From assembly GCF_014107495.1 (NCBI RefSeq), contig NZ_CP041969.1, forward strand, positions 1,485,001-1,549,000: a DNA stretch of 64,000 nucleotides. Reading direction: 5' to 3'. Each line of letters starts with the position of its first letter. Positions within the stretch are counted from its first letter, which is position 1. The stretch comes from Cohnella cholangitidis. Its GTDB lineage: Bacteria > Bacillota > Bacilli > Paenibacillales > Paenibacillaceae. The notes under the pieces are model-generated. The model was not told the DNA's origin. It searched no databases and saw only the letters and a list, made by a program, of their open reading frames with translations. This document shows, in pieces, positions 9,206-16,827 of this stretch. Position numbers and translations under genes: made by a program.

Positions 9206-10282
9206 ATGCCCCGTTACCATAGCGCGATAAGTTCCGCTCCATTAAGGGATTACGGGCTCGTAGAATTCGCGGCGGACGATCCGGCAATTCTTGAAACCTT
9301 ATATGAAGCGATAAAAGAATGCACATCTTCGCATAACGATAAGCCTTCTCTTACGCTACGCTACGACGATCAACGGCCGCTGCTTAAGCTGATGAGCAAG
9401 CTGCAGAGGAAAATAGAGACTCCGGAAGCTCAGAAAGTGCAATGTCGGATCTCGTACGACAGCGATGATTCGGAATCGGAAGAAGCAAGCATCGAGAACG
9501 ATAAAGCCGGTTGGATCGCGTTGTCCGAGTTATTCGGCGAAGTCGGCGGACGGAGCGTCTCCGATTATATTTTGTATCGGTTGTTCACGACTTATTTGCA
9601 GCCTATCGTACAGCCGAGCGGCAATATTGTCGGCTATGAATTTTTGCTGCGTCCGTTGCCGGAACAACCGCCGTTTCGCCCGGCGGAGCTATTCCGCACC
9701 GCCAGAAGAATCGGGCAACACGCTTATTTGGATAGAGCCGCCAGACATTCGGCGATTCGGCTGGGGGCATCGCATTTGCCGTCCGGCATGAAGCGATTCG
9801 TCAATTTCCTCCCCTCTTCCTTGCATCAGCCGGCCGCTTGCCTCAAAGGCACGTTCGAGACGATCAAGGAATCCGGCACCGACCCGCGGGATTACGTATT
9901 CGAAGTGATGGAGTCCGAGCCGCTTGACGACCCTAGATTAAAAAGCGTTTTTGACGCGTATCGCAACGAAGGGGTAAATCTTGCTTTAGACGACGTTGGC
10001 GCGGGGTTTGCGACTTTGGATATCGTGGACCGGTTACAGCCCGACTACGTCAAAATGGACCGAAGATGGGTCAGCCAATGCGACGCGGACCCGAAGAAAC
10101 AGCGATATATCGACCGGCTGCTGGAACGCGTTTCCCGGTTTCACGGCGTTGTTCTGGCCGAAGGCGTGGAACGGCAAGAGGAATGGGATTACCTGAAAAA
10201 TGCAGGCGTCCCTCTGTTTCAAGGCTATTTGTTCGGACGGGCGATGCCGGTTCCTAGCGAAACGGCGGTCGGAGTCAATTAA
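9206..10282 (+). CDS. EAL-domain protein, likely cyclic-di-GMP phosphodiesterase
   Basis: A 358-aa soluble protein. Residues 1-120 form an unrecognised N-terminal region with an acidic stretch near 84-94; residues about 125-350 are an EAL domain. The name motif reads EFL (145-147). The catalytic set otherwise looks complete: Asn200, Glu233, Asp262-Asp263 in the DDxGxG loop (DDVGAGFAT), Lys283, Glu319 and Gln339. Most metal and substrate ligands are therefore present and hydrolysis of c-di-GMP to pGpG is plausible, though the Phe substitution and changed loop leave a binding-only role possible. There is no membrane segment or signal peptide. The ribosome binding site AAGGAGG is strong. A terminator follows, so it is probably monocistronic. 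It is one of three c-di-GMP genes in the window. Confidence 0.85.
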   Translation: MPRYHSAISSAPLRDYGLVEFAADDPAILETLYEAIKECTSSHNDKPSLTLRYDDQRPLLKLMSKLQRKIETPEAQKVQCRISYDSDDSESEEASIENDKAGWIALSELFGEVGGRSVSDYILYRLFTTYLQPIVQPSGNIVGYEFLLRPLPEQPPFRPAELFRTARRIGQHAYLDRAARHSAIRLGASHLPSGMKRFVNFLPSSLHQPAACLKGTFETIKESGTDPRDYVFEVMESEPLDDPRLKSVFDAYRNEGVNLALDDVGAGFATLDIVDRLQPDYVKMDRRWVSQCDADPKKQRYIDRLLERVSRFHGVVLAEGVERQEEWDYLKNAGVPLFQGYLFGRAMPVPSETAVGVN

Positions 10283-10294
10283 GAATAGAAAAAA

Positions 10295-10331
10295 GCACCG
10301 AAAGTCTCTTGAAGCATGAGAACTTCGGTGC
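10295..10331. terminator. Terminator between the EAL gene and the convergent hypothetical gene
   Basis: The outer arms GCACCGAA and TTCGGTGC with an inner GTCTC/GAGA pairing lie between two convergent genes, with an A-run before and a T-rich stretch after. Confidence 0.7.
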
Positions 10332-10339
10332 CTATTTTA

Positions 10340-10723
10340 TTAAATCCAAGCTTTCAAGTTGACTTGCCGAATAAATTCCTCGCGGCTCAGTACTTCTTTG
10401 CTCGCTTCTTCGACAGGTTCCTCTTCTTCCTTGCCGCCGTTCATGATTCGCTTAAACAGCTCCTCGTTCCGGGTAACCAAGGCGAAGTCGATCAGGGCTT
10501 CTCTTTCAATGCGGTCGACTTCGAGCTCTATCAAAGTTTCTTCTAATTCAATATCTTCACCTGGCACGTAAAATTGTCTATTAGCTTTCGGTACCCGAAT
10601 AATATAATCGAACGCGCTGTCGTTGTTACGGTCATAAGCGATTACATACCCATACTCGCCCACGGGCAAATTTTGCTCGAACCGATCATCCACGATGATG
10701 ATTTTCTCTCCCAGCTTCAGCAT
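10340..10723 (-). CDS. Conserved hypothetical protein with SH3-like N-terminus
   Basis: A 127-aa soluble acidic protein. Residues 1-60 (LGEKIIIVDDRFEQNLPVGEYGYVIAYDR) have the alternating pattern of a small beta barrel, and residues 65-105 are helical and charged. The C-terminus carries an EEEEPVEE linker and a short amphipathic SREEFIRQVNLKAWI segment that could bind a partner. Proteins of this type appear to be common in Paenibacillus genomes, but no function is assigned here. It has its own ATG with an upstream GGGGAGAAT site and is flanked by a convergent EAL gene. Confidence 0.65.
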   Translation of the reverse strand: MLKLGEKIIIVDDRFEQNLPVGEYGYVIAYDRNNDSAFDYIIRVPKANRQFYVPGEDIELEETLIELEVDRIEREALIDFALVTRNEELFKRIMNGGKEEEEPVEEASKEVLSREEFIRQVNLKAWI

Positions 10724-10825
10724 ACCGATTCTCCCCTTCCCATGTTTCAGGTAATAATACTATCCTACTAGAAAATCATTACCTTATGCAAATGGAGTCG
10801 TATTTAGGCTGTCTATGAGAGTAAT

Positions 10826-11599
10826 CTATCCTTTTTTCCTTAAGCCCGCTCCTTTTGCCGCAACCGTTAACAGCGTCGCGATGCAGATCCCCGTAACGAT
10901 AGCGGAGCCTGCCCAGCTCGGCGAACTTCCCGTCGCCAGCTTGGAGATCGCCGCGGCGTCAAGTCCGGACGGCAGCCAAGAAAGCTTGTTATCGAATAGG
11001 CCATGAACCAACTGCAGAACGATCGCGCCGCCAAAGGTAATGAAAGCGGCAGCCGCGGGAGAACGAAGCAAGGCGCTGGTCATAATCGTAACCGTACCGA
11101 TGAACACGAGCCAGATATAGTACAAAAACGCGGAGATAAGGGCGTCTCCCGAATTCGGAACGCCGATTAATAGATTCGTGTAGTACCACGATCCGCCAAA
11201 CCCTAGACCGAACGCAATCGCGACGATCAGGCAAAGCACGACCCATTTGGATGCCACATAAGCCAACGGGGAGACGGGTTTGACGAGAATCCAATCCGCG
11301 GTGCCGTTTCGCTTCTCTCCGGCAATCGTTCCCATGAACGCCAGACATACGGCCAGCAATCCTACCGTTCCGAACTGGCTGATCGTTTGTCCCAATACCT
11401 CCCCGGGCGTTGGAACCGGGATTTGGATAAGCGTGCCTTCAGGCAGATTGCCGGCGGAAGCAAGGATGTCCGGCATGAACTTCGCCGTAAGCGGCTGAAG
11501 GAGTCCTAGCAAGAGGAATACCGCCGGCAACCAAATCAATTTAGCCGTACGAAGGGCTTCGCGCCATTCTTTGTGAAGCAATATTCCGAAGCCGCTCAT
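10826..11599 (-). CDS. yxlG: YxlG-like ABC-2 permease of the sigma-Y operon
   Basis: A 257-aa integral membrane protein with six hydrophobic segments, built like ABC-2 permeases that partner ATPases such as YxlF. The motif GEKRNGTADWILVKPVS between helices is typical of this group. Its start overlaps the end of yxlF by 4 bases, which shows translational coupling. It is the last gene of the sigY operon, as in B. subtilis. The exported substrate is unknown; sigma-Y operons have been linked to bacteriocin-like toxin maintenance and nitrogen stress, but that is not visible here. Confidence 0.85.
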   Translation of the reverse strand: MSGFGILLHKEWREALRTAKLIWLPAVFLLLGLLQPLTAKFMPDILASAGNLPEGTLIQIPVPTPGEVLGQTISQFGTVGLLAVCLAFMGTIAGEKRNGTADWILVKPVSPLAYVASKWVVLCLIVAIAFGLGFGGSWYYTNLLIGVPNSGDALISAFLYYIWLVFIGTVTIMTSALLRSPAAAAFITFGGAIVLQLVHGLFDNKLSWLPSGLDAAAISKLATGSSPSWAGSAIVTGICIATLLTVAAKGAGLRKKG

Positions 11600-12513
11600 G
11601 CCTGCACCGCCTCAACGAACCATTGCTCTAACGATTTGCGGCTAACCTCGAAGGTCAGCAGTTTTACTCCTTCATCCAAGGCGCTTCGCAGTACCTTATC
11701 CCTTACGGAATCCATTTCGTCCGTGTGAACGCGGCATTGGCACTTCCCGCCTTCCACCTTCGTCACGCCCTGAATCCGCCCGATTCTTCCGAGCCAATTA
11801 TTCGCTGCTTCTCCTTCTTCTACGACGATATTCAAGTAGGGGTCTCCCGCGGTTTGGCGCAACTGTTCGATCTCCCCCTGCATCATGACTCGGCCGCGAT
11901 TCATTAAGATCAGCTCATCGCAAACCTGCTCCGCGTCGTGAAGAACGTGGGTGGAGAGCACGATCGTCATCTCCCGCTTCCAATTGTCCAGCATCGTGAG
12001 CACGTCACGTCTTCCTATCGGATCCAAAGCGGAAACAGGCTCGTCCAACAGAAGCAAGCGTGGACGATGAACGACGGCTTGAGCCAGCCCCAGACGCTGC
12101 TTCATTCCTCCGGAATAGCCGGAAACGCGACGATTCGCTGCTTCTTTCAACCCTGCCGCCTCCAGCAATTCTTTGCCGCGCTCCGCCGCCTCCTTGGAGG
12201 ATAAGCCGCATAACCTGCCGGCGGTAACCATCGTTTCGAATCCGGTCAACCAACCGAAAAACGCGGGATGCTGCGGGAGGAACCCCATCCAGCGTCGCCT
12301 GTCCGAGCTTAGATCGCTATTCATGACGAGCGTGCCGGACGTCGGATCCAACAAACCCGCTAACAGGGATAACGTCGTCGTTTTACCCGCTCCGTTAGGC
12401 CCCAGCAAGGCGATGCAACGATTCTCGCCGATGACGAAGCTGGCTTGGCTGAGCGCATCTGTTTTTCCGTATCTGCGAGATAATCCTTCTGCCTTTAGAA
12501 GATTCATAGTCAT
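11596..12513 (-). CDS. yxlF: YxlF-like ABC transporter ATPase of the sigma-Y operon
   Basis: A 305-aa ATPase with Walker A GPNGAGKTTT, the ABC signature YSGGMKQRLGLAQA, Walker B LLLLDEPVSALD and the switch histidine in STHVLHDAE. The C-terminal 80 residues form the regulatory extension seen in ABC-2 exporters. It overlaps yxlE by 4 bases and yxlG by 4 bases. With YxlG it should form a membrane exporter or a resistance/regulatory transporter under sigma-Y control. Confidence 0.88.
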   Translation of the reverse strand: MTMNLLKAEGLSRRYGKTDALSQASFVIGENRCIALLGPNGAGKTTTLSLLAGLLDPTSGTLVMNSDLSSDRRRWMGFLPQHPAFFGWLTGFETMVTAGRLCGLSSKEAAERGKELLEAAGLKEAANRRVSGYSGGMKQRLGLAQAVVHRPRLLLLDEPVSALDPIGRRDVLTMLDNWKREMTIVLSTHVLHDAEQVCDELILMNRGRVMMQGEIEQLRQTAGDPYLNIVVEEGEAANNWLGRIGRIQGVTKVEGGKCQCRVHTDEMDSVRDKVLRSALDEGVKLLTFEVSRKSLEQWFVEAVQA

Positions 12514-12704
12514 CTCTCCTTCCTTCCGAACGCGAAAAATAAGATCGGTCCAACGATATTAACGAGAACGATCACCAGAACCCATACCCACTTCTTCCCT
12601 CGAACGGAATCCATCCGGAATAAATACGTCAATGCCGTCACCAGCAAAATAAGCTGTATGAGGACTACCGGAAGCAATATTTTTAATAGATCTAATTTAT
12701 CCAT
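12510..12704 (-). CDS. yxlE: YxlE-like membrane protein, negative regulator of sigma-Y
   Basis: A 64-aa protein with two transmembrane helices (about residues 5-25 and 38-58) and the phospholipase-D-nuclease N-terminal (PLDc_N) pattern between them. The ATG at 12704 is chosen because GGAGGG lies 7 bases upstream; it overlaps the end of yxlD by 8 bases. In B. subtilis YxlC, YxlD and YxlE hold sigma-Y inactive. Confidence 0.82.
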   Translation of the reverse strand: MDKLDLLKILLPVVLIQLILLVTALTYLFRMDSVRGKKWVWVLVIVLVNIVGPILFFAFGRKER

Positions 12705-12954
12705 CGTTGGTCCCTCCATCCTTTAGTCTGTTATTTCCTTCGGCTTCAAGCTTGCGTTTGCGGTTTTTCCACCACTGCAACAGCAAGTATACGAGCGTTG
12801 GACACGGAAACTGGGTCAATCCCCATAGTCCCCAGAACCATGCCTTTCCTCCCCGGCTTCGGGCATGCACGAACAGTCCGGTGCTCTGCGCCAGCAACAG
12901 AAGTCCGAGAAAAGTCCACAGCCACCAGTTCCCCTGCATGGATGCTTCAGTCAT
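12697..12954 (-). CDS. yxlD: YxlD-like membrane anti-sigma factor component
   Basis: An 85-aa protein with two hydrophobic segments (WWLWTFLGLLLLAQSTGLFV and WFWGLWGLTQFPCPTLVYLLL) and a charged cytoplasmic tail. ATG at 12954 overlaps yxlC by 8 bases; the longer open frame to 13092 reads through yxlC in another frame and is not credible. Position and size match YxlD of the B. subtilis sigY operon, which with YxlC/YxlE represses sigma-Y. Confidence 0.78.
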   Translation of the reverse strand: MTEASMQGNWWLWTFLGLLLLAQSTGLFVHARSRGGKAWFWGLWGLTQFPCPTLVYLLLQWWKNRKRKLEAEGNNRLKDGGTNDG

Positions 12955-13288
12955 AGGTCGACGCCCCTTTGCGCCAAGAAGCTTTAAATTCGTTAATCGC
13001 CAGGGGAATACCGACGATGACGGATATCCCTTGCAGCAGCCAAAACCACACCGATATTCCCGAACCGAGGAAAAGAACGCCGCCCGAAACAAGCGGCACC
13101 GCGACCGACCAGAAGAGGAGTAAATCTCGCCATAAGCGTCGCCTCGTAACTTGACGTTGTCTATGGACTAGGGATTCCCATACGTCTAGCGGCGCCGGAT
13201 TAACGGAATAGGTTTTCTCTAGCGCTTCCCAATCTCTGCGCAAATCCGCAATGAGTTTATTATCCTGATCTTGATCAGTAGGCTTCAT
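12947..13288 (-). CDS. yxlC: YxlC-like anti-sigma factor component
   Basis: A 113-aa protein with a soluble N-terminal helix-rich half (residues 1-45, LIADLRRDWEALEKTY) that would face sigma-Y, and two transmembrane helices (LLLFWSVAVPLVSGGVLFLG and WFWLLQGISVIVGIPLA). The order directly after the sigma factor, with a 14-base overlap, and the topology match YxlC. It is probably a membrane anchor that sequesters sigma-Y. Confidence 0.8.
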   Translation of the reverse strand: MKPTDQDQDNKLIADLRRDWEALEKTYSVNPAPLDVWESLVHRQRQVTRRRLWRDLLLFWSVAVPLVSGGVLFLGSGISVWFWLLQGISVIVGIPLAINEFKASWRKGASTYD

Positions 13289-13808
13289 CCTTGACTCGCT
13301 CCTCTCGGATTTTTCGAATAACGTAATGAACTCTTGATTTGACCGTTCCTGGCGGCAGGGATATCATCTCTCCGATTTCCTCGTAGGTGTATCCGTAATA
13401 ATGCTTGAGCACAAGAGGAATTCGGTCTTCATTCGCGAGCTTCTCCAGGCTCGACAGCAGCTCGCTCCATTCCGCCCCCCGCGATTCCGTTTCCCATTGC
13501 AAAGCGGATATTTGGGATTGCTGCTTCAAGCTTTCGTGTTCCCTTTTGCGTTTACGAAGGAAATCGAGATACAATCTCGTACCGATCGTAATGAGCCATG
13601 ACGAGAACTTAGAGCTGCCGTCGTATCTATCGATCTTCTCGATCGCCCGAATCATCGTCTCCTGGGTGATATCCTCCGCGAGAGTTCGGTTCATCGTCGC
13701 TTTGAGTAAATAGTGAAACACGATTCCGTAATGCTCCCGGAGCAACGAAGGCAACTCGGCAGGCGAGATTCGTCCGTTGCGGGAGTGGTTCGGAGTGGAT
13801 TTCGGCAT
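13275..13808 (-). CDS. sigY: ECF RNA polymerase sigma factor, SigY type
   Basis: A 177-aa ECF sigma factor. Region 2 contains AEDITQETMIRAIEKIDRYDGSSKFSSWL and region 4 contains YTYEEIGEMISLPPGTVKSRVHYVIRKIRE, the helix-turn-helix that reads the -35 element. The ATG at 13808 is chosen because GGGAG lies about 9 bases upstream; the frame is open further up but that sequence overlaps the promoter. The gene order sigY-yxlC-yxlD-yxlE-yxlF-yxlG is exactly that of B. subtilis, and a sigma-Y-type promoter lies just upstream, so autoregulation is likely. Confidence 0.9.
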   Translation of the reverse strand: MPKSTPNHSRNGRISPAELPSLLREHYGIVFHYLLKATMNRTLAEDITQETMIRAIEKIDRYDGSSKFSSWLITIGTRLYLDFLRKRKREHESLKQQSQISALQWETESRGAEWSELLSSLEKLANEDRIPLVLKHYYGYTYEEIGEMISLPPGTVKSRVHYVIRKIREERVKDEAY

Positions 13809-13863
13809 AAGGTTTGACTCCCGCCTCCTTCTGAAATTCGCGTGGTTCTCAATGGGTGCAATT

Positions 13864-13891
13864 AATACGTTTCCCGACCGCGAATCGTTCA
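13864..13891 (-). promoter_or_regulatory. Sigma-Y-type autoregulatory promoter
   Basis: On the minus strand TGAACG (13891-13886) and CGTATT (13869-13864) are 16 bases apart, 56 bases before the sigY start. B. subtilis sigma-Y uses a TGAACG -35 and a CGTC-type -10. The assignment is from motif match and position. Confidence 0.7.
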
Positions 13892-13900
13892 ACCCTAAAT

Positions 13901-13937
13901 AAAAAAACAACGATAACCATTTTCTGGGTACCGTTGT
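13901..13937 (-). terminator. Terminator of the M24 peptidase gene
   Basis: An imperfect stem (outer arms ACAACG and CGTTGT on the minus strand) followed by a run of seven T lies 20 bases after the peptidase stop and before the sigY promoter. Confidence 0.7.
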
Positions 13938-13957
13938 CGAGAGAATGCAGGAAATTC

Positions 13958-15166
13958 TCAGGGCAATGCATAAATCTTCTCCGGAGACACCGTTAATGCC
14001 TTGCAGCCGAATTCCGTAATCAGATACGTGTTCTCTACGCCGACGACGCCTCGTCCCGGAAACGTGAATTTGGGTTCGACGGCGATCGTCATTCCGGGTT
14101 CCAACGGAGCTCGAAAACCTTTGGCAAGCACCGGCCATTCGTCGATCTCGAGTCCGATCCCATGCCCCAGGAATTTAACTTGGTCGCGGCCAAACCCCAT
14201 GAAATGCTCCGACAATCCCGCGGCCTTCGCCATCTCTACGGCTTGGAAATAAATCTCCTCGGGGATACCGCCCGGACGAAGCGACCGCTCGCTGATCCTC
14301 ATGATCTCCGCGGCGGTATCGTAAGCGGCGCGAAGATCGGGGTCTAGCTCTCCTATCACGGCCGTACGCGTCTGGTCGATCACGTATCCGTCGACGCAGC
14401 AGCCGATATCGATCAGTATCGGTTCATTGCGGCCGATCGGGCGAAGGCTAACGCTCTTCGGGGAGGCCGGGGACAACCCCCTCCCCCCCGCGGGACCATC
14501 GAAATACGAAGGCTCCGCCGCCGCTTCTCCCGAAGCGACGATACCGGTCATAATCTCTTGGTTGTAATTGCGCATCCTCATTAATCCAATGTGCTCGTTC
14601 CTTCGAATCGAGTATTCGATAACGGACATCAATTCCAACTCCGTCATGCCTTCTCGCAAGCTGGCTAAGCCCGTCTCGAGAGCAACCGCAACGACCTCGG
14701 CCGCGCGGGAAATCCGCTCGATCTCGTAGGGAGACTTTACGCTTCGAACGTTCCTCAGAATGGCGGACGCATCGGCCAATCGCGCCCGAGGAATCGCATC
14801 GGCAAGCCTAAGGTACAATTGAGCGGGCATCACGTCCAGATCGGCTCCCAATAGAGGCAGTTCGCCCGATGGTTCCCCTAATTCGGGGTAATCGGCTTCT
14901 AACTGCATTCCGAATGAACGAAACGAGCCTAGCTCGACGGTTCTCACTCGCGATTCTTTGAGCGCCCGTTCCATGCTTCTTCGGACGTAATAGGTAGGCT
15001 CGCCCTCTACGGGCATGAACAGATAACCGGTTTGCATCGAACCCGTGAAATAGTAAATCCCGACGTTCTGCGATACCAAACAGCCTTTCATTCCGCACTC
15101 GTCTAATTTTTGTTGCAACCTGAGCTTACGATTCAACCACTCGTCTTGCGGTGGGAATTGATGCAT
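13958..15166 (-). CDS. M24-family Xaa-Pro dipeptidase/aminopeptidase
   Basis: A 402-aa enzyme with the two-domain creatinase/prolidase architecture: an N-terminal substrate-positioning domain (about 1-150) and a pita-bread catalytic domain. The five dinuclear-metal ligands are visible in order: Asp in LIDIGC, Asp in VIDQTRT, His in FLGHGIGLEIDEWP, Glu in VEPKF and Glu in GVENTYLIT. It therefore should cleave X-Pro peptides in the cytoplasm; the exact peptide preference is open. The gene is alone, with a repeat block upstream and a terminator downstream. The internal proline/glycine-rich insertion GPAGGRGLSPASPKS near residue 225 is unusual. Confidence 0.87.
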   Translation of the reverse strand: MHQFPPQDEWLNRKLRLQQKLDECGMKGCLVSQNVGIYYFTGSMQTGYLFMPVEGEPTYYVRRSMERALKESRVRTVELGSFRSFGMQLEADYPELGEPSGELPLLGADLDVMPAQLYLRLADAIPRARLADASAILRNVRSVKSPYEIERISRAAEVVAVALETGLASLREGMTELELMSVIEYSIRRNEHIGLMRMRNYNQEIMTGIVASGEAAAEPSYFDGPAGGRGLSPASPKSVSLRPIGRNEPILIDIGCCVDGYVIDQTRTAVIGELDPDLRAAYDTAAEIMRISERSLRPGGIPEEIYFQAVEMAKAAGLSEHFMGFGRDQVKFLGHGIGLEIDEWPVLAKGFRAPLEPGMTIAVEPKFTFPGRGVVGVENTYLITEFGCKALTVSPEKIYALP

Positions 15167-15280
15167 ATATTTGGCGCCCCTTTATCTTCTATCCTTCTTC
15201 ACGTACTCATTACAACAAAGATGCGGCATGACGTCAACCGAATGGGGGAGCGAACCTCGTTGAGGTAACGGGGCTAAGGA

Positions 15281-15484
15281 ATAACGGCACCGCGTGCCGT
15301 TATTCATTCGGGAAATATTAGTTTGGATGATATAACGGCACCGCGTGCCGTTATTCATTCGGGAAATGGTAGTTTGGGTGATATAACGGCACCGCGTGCC
15401 GTTATTCATTCGGGAAATGGTAGTTTGGATGATATAACGGCACCGCGTGCCGTTATTCCTTCGGGAAATGGTAGTTTGCTTTTC
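15281..15484. repeat. Four 51-bp tandem repeats, each with a perfect hairpin
   Basis: The unit repeats exactly every 51 bases, starting at 15281, 15332, 15383 and 15434. Each copy starts with a perfect hairpin (10-base arms ATAACGGCAC and GTGCCGTTAT around CGC), followed by a 28-base linker beginning TCATTCGGGAAAT. Copy 1 and copy 4 differ by a few bases in the linker. The block fills most of the 398-base gap between the last gene of the Tad-like operon and the M24 gene. Open frames through it are a consequence of the 51-base (17-codon) period and do not look like genes. The rest of the gap holds no recognised feature. Confidence 0.95.
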
Positions 15485-15564
15485 AAATCAAAAGGAGCCG
15501 TCTCATCGGTACCGATACTGACCGAATGGGATAGCTCCTCCGACTATAGCTTGCTAATAACCTA

Positions 15565-16047
15565 TCAGAATACCAATTCCGCCGCCCCCTTTAAGTCCCA
15601 CTCTACGGGAGCGAGTACTCCGAATAGACGTGGATACTTTACGTGGACGATTAACACGACGCCCGGTCGGTCTAGCGTCACTTCATAGTCATAGAGGGGA
15701 TTGCGATACGTGAACGGGAAATCCGAATCCTCGTTAATGATCTCGAAGGCAAGTACTTCGACGGCTTCCCGAAGGAAGCTATCCGGCAATGGCTGCAGTT
15801 CCGCATCTAACGACAAATTGTGCTGCAAATAGGTCAGAGTAGCTTCTTCCGCTAACTCGGATTGAATAGAGATAACGCCCATCTCCAGCTTGTCCCGGTC
15901 TAACTGTTGGGCAGCGGCATGCGCAGCGCGGTCAACCGCTCGCTTAGCGTCATGCACCGTCCCCATCGCCACTTCTTCGTCGATCTGCAACGCATGGAGC
16001 ATCCACCACACTACGATCATAAGCACGCTGAACACAAGCTTGGCCAT
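15565..16047 (-). CDS. Membrane-anchored Tad-locus protein, TadE/pseudopilin-like (last gene)
   Basis: A 160-aa protein with one N-terminal hydrophobic segment (LVFSVLMIVVWWMLHAL) followed by an acidic and helical region, then a beta-rich C-terminus. The pattern, one membrane anchor with an external domain containing TVHDAKRAVDRAAHAAAQ, resembles minor pseudopilins of TadE/TadF type, although the usual signal motif is absent. It follows the previous gene by 18 bases. No direct homologue is recognised; the function is inferred from the operon. Confidence 0.6.
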   Translation of the reverse strand: MAKLVFSVLMIVVWWMLHALQIDEEVAMGTVHDAKRAVDRAAHAAAQQLDRDKLEMGVISIQSELAEEATLTYLQHNLSLDAELQPLPDSFLREAVEVLAFEIINEDSDFPFTYRNPLYDYEVTLDRPGVVLIVHVKYPRLFGVLAPVEWDLKGAAELVF

Positions 16048-16065
16048 AGTCCCGTCTGCTCCTTG

Positions 16066-16497
16066 TTATCGGCTGGGGACATACTCGCTCATTTTCATCC
16101 CGCCGCCGGCGATTCTAGCCTCATCGGACGGAGGCGTTACCCCGATCAAACGATCGATGTCGAGCAAATTGTCGTACGGATACGTAATACGTAGACGAAT
16201 CCCGACTCCCCGTAGCAAGGGCGAGGCAGCATTGTCGGCGTCGGCTCCCGACGTGGAGGTCACTTCATATCGAAGAGAAGACGCAGTAAACCCGTATTGC
16301 GACAGCCTGTCCCTTGATTCCGCAACCATTCCCCCGTCAATGTACCCGTATCTCCCGCTAGCGCCGACTTCCAGCAAGTAGTCCGCTTCTTGTTGTAACA
16401 GGGCCTGCCGGATGACGAGCACGTGTTTATAAATCGGAGAGAACATCAACCAACAAAACAACGCGGCGAACAGCAAAAATACTAACAGTTGTTTCAC
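16066..16497 (-). CDS. Membrane-anchored Tad-locus protein, unknown
   Basis: A 143-aa protein with one N-terminal hydrophobic segment (LLVFLLFAALFCWLMF) and an external domain. The start overlaps the preceding small gene by 4 bases, so the two are translationally coupled. Topology is like the next gene: single anchor, then a beta-strand-rich domain (LRYEVTSTSGADADNA, GVGIRLRITYPY). It may be a second pseudopilin-like component of the same envelope machine. Confidence 0.6.
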   Translation of the reverse strand: MKQLLVFLLFAALFCWLMFSPIYKHVLVIRQALLQQEADYLLEVGASGRYGYIDGGMVAESRDRLSQYGFTASSLRYEVTSTSGADADNAASPLLRGVGIRLRITYPYDNLLDIDRLIGVTPPSDEARIAGGGMKMSEYVPSR

Positions 16498-16640
16498 GGA
16501 CTGATTCGGGATATGTGATCCGCCATACGCCCGCCCGATGTTTGAATCAGCTCATCCGTGCCCCCGGTCCCCTGCGTAATAGAGCTATACAGTAAAACGA
16601 CTGTAACGATCAACAGCATTGTCATTAACAGCTGTCGCAT
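16494..16640 (-). CDS. Small single-TM protein of the Tad-like operon
   Basis: A 48-aa protein: MRQLLMTMLLIVTVVLLYSS then a short polar tail rich in Gly, Thr and Ser. It starts from ATG at 16640 after a GAGAGG site and overlaps the next gene by 4 bases; the longer open frame upstream is rich in Arg and not credible. It could be a very small pilin subunit or an assembly factor; no classical Flp pilin motif is present. Confidence 0.55.
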   Translation of the reverse strand: MRQLLMTMLLIVTVVLLYSSITQGTGGTDELIQTSGGRMADHISRISP

Positions 16641-16662
16641 GGCATCCTCTCTTCCTTTCCGC

Positions 16663-16812
16663 TTAAGGCGCAAGATTCCCGAGCGTCGTGTTCGCCGAGT
16701 TGCCGTGCGTTTCAATACGCGCTCGCGTTCCCGTATTATCTTGAGCCACGATCGTATTAAACAATAAAGCCACTACGATTAACATCATGACCGTAATCAG
16801 AATGTTCCTCAT
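16663..16812 (-). CDS. 49-aa single-TM protein of the Tad-like operon (candidate pilin)
   Basis: A short gene with a perfect AAGGAGGTG ribosome binding site. It encodes MRNILITVMMLIVVALLFNT (one membrane segment) plus a 29-residue polar tail ending in TLGNLAP. Layout and length match its 48-aa neighbour 22 bases downstream, so the two may be a diverged duplicate pair. Flp-type pilins are also about 50-70 aa with one hydrophobic helix, but the usual leader-peptide cleavage site (G/E-x4-Y) is missing. The very strong ribosome binding site suggests high expression, which fits a structural subunit. Confidence 0.65.
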   Translation of the reverse strand: MRNILITVMMLIVVALLFNTIVAQDNTGTRARIETHGNSANTTLGNLAP

Positions 16813-16827
16813 CCAAACACCTCCTTC

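Noticed and set aside
15281-15484. CRISPR array
   Set aside because: The linkers between palindromes are repeated too, so there are no unique spacers, and no cas gene is near.
15323-15688. Protein-coding gene through the 51-bp repeats
   Set aside because: The open frame follows from the 17-codon period; it has no ribosome binding site and runs into the antisense of the last Tad-like gene.
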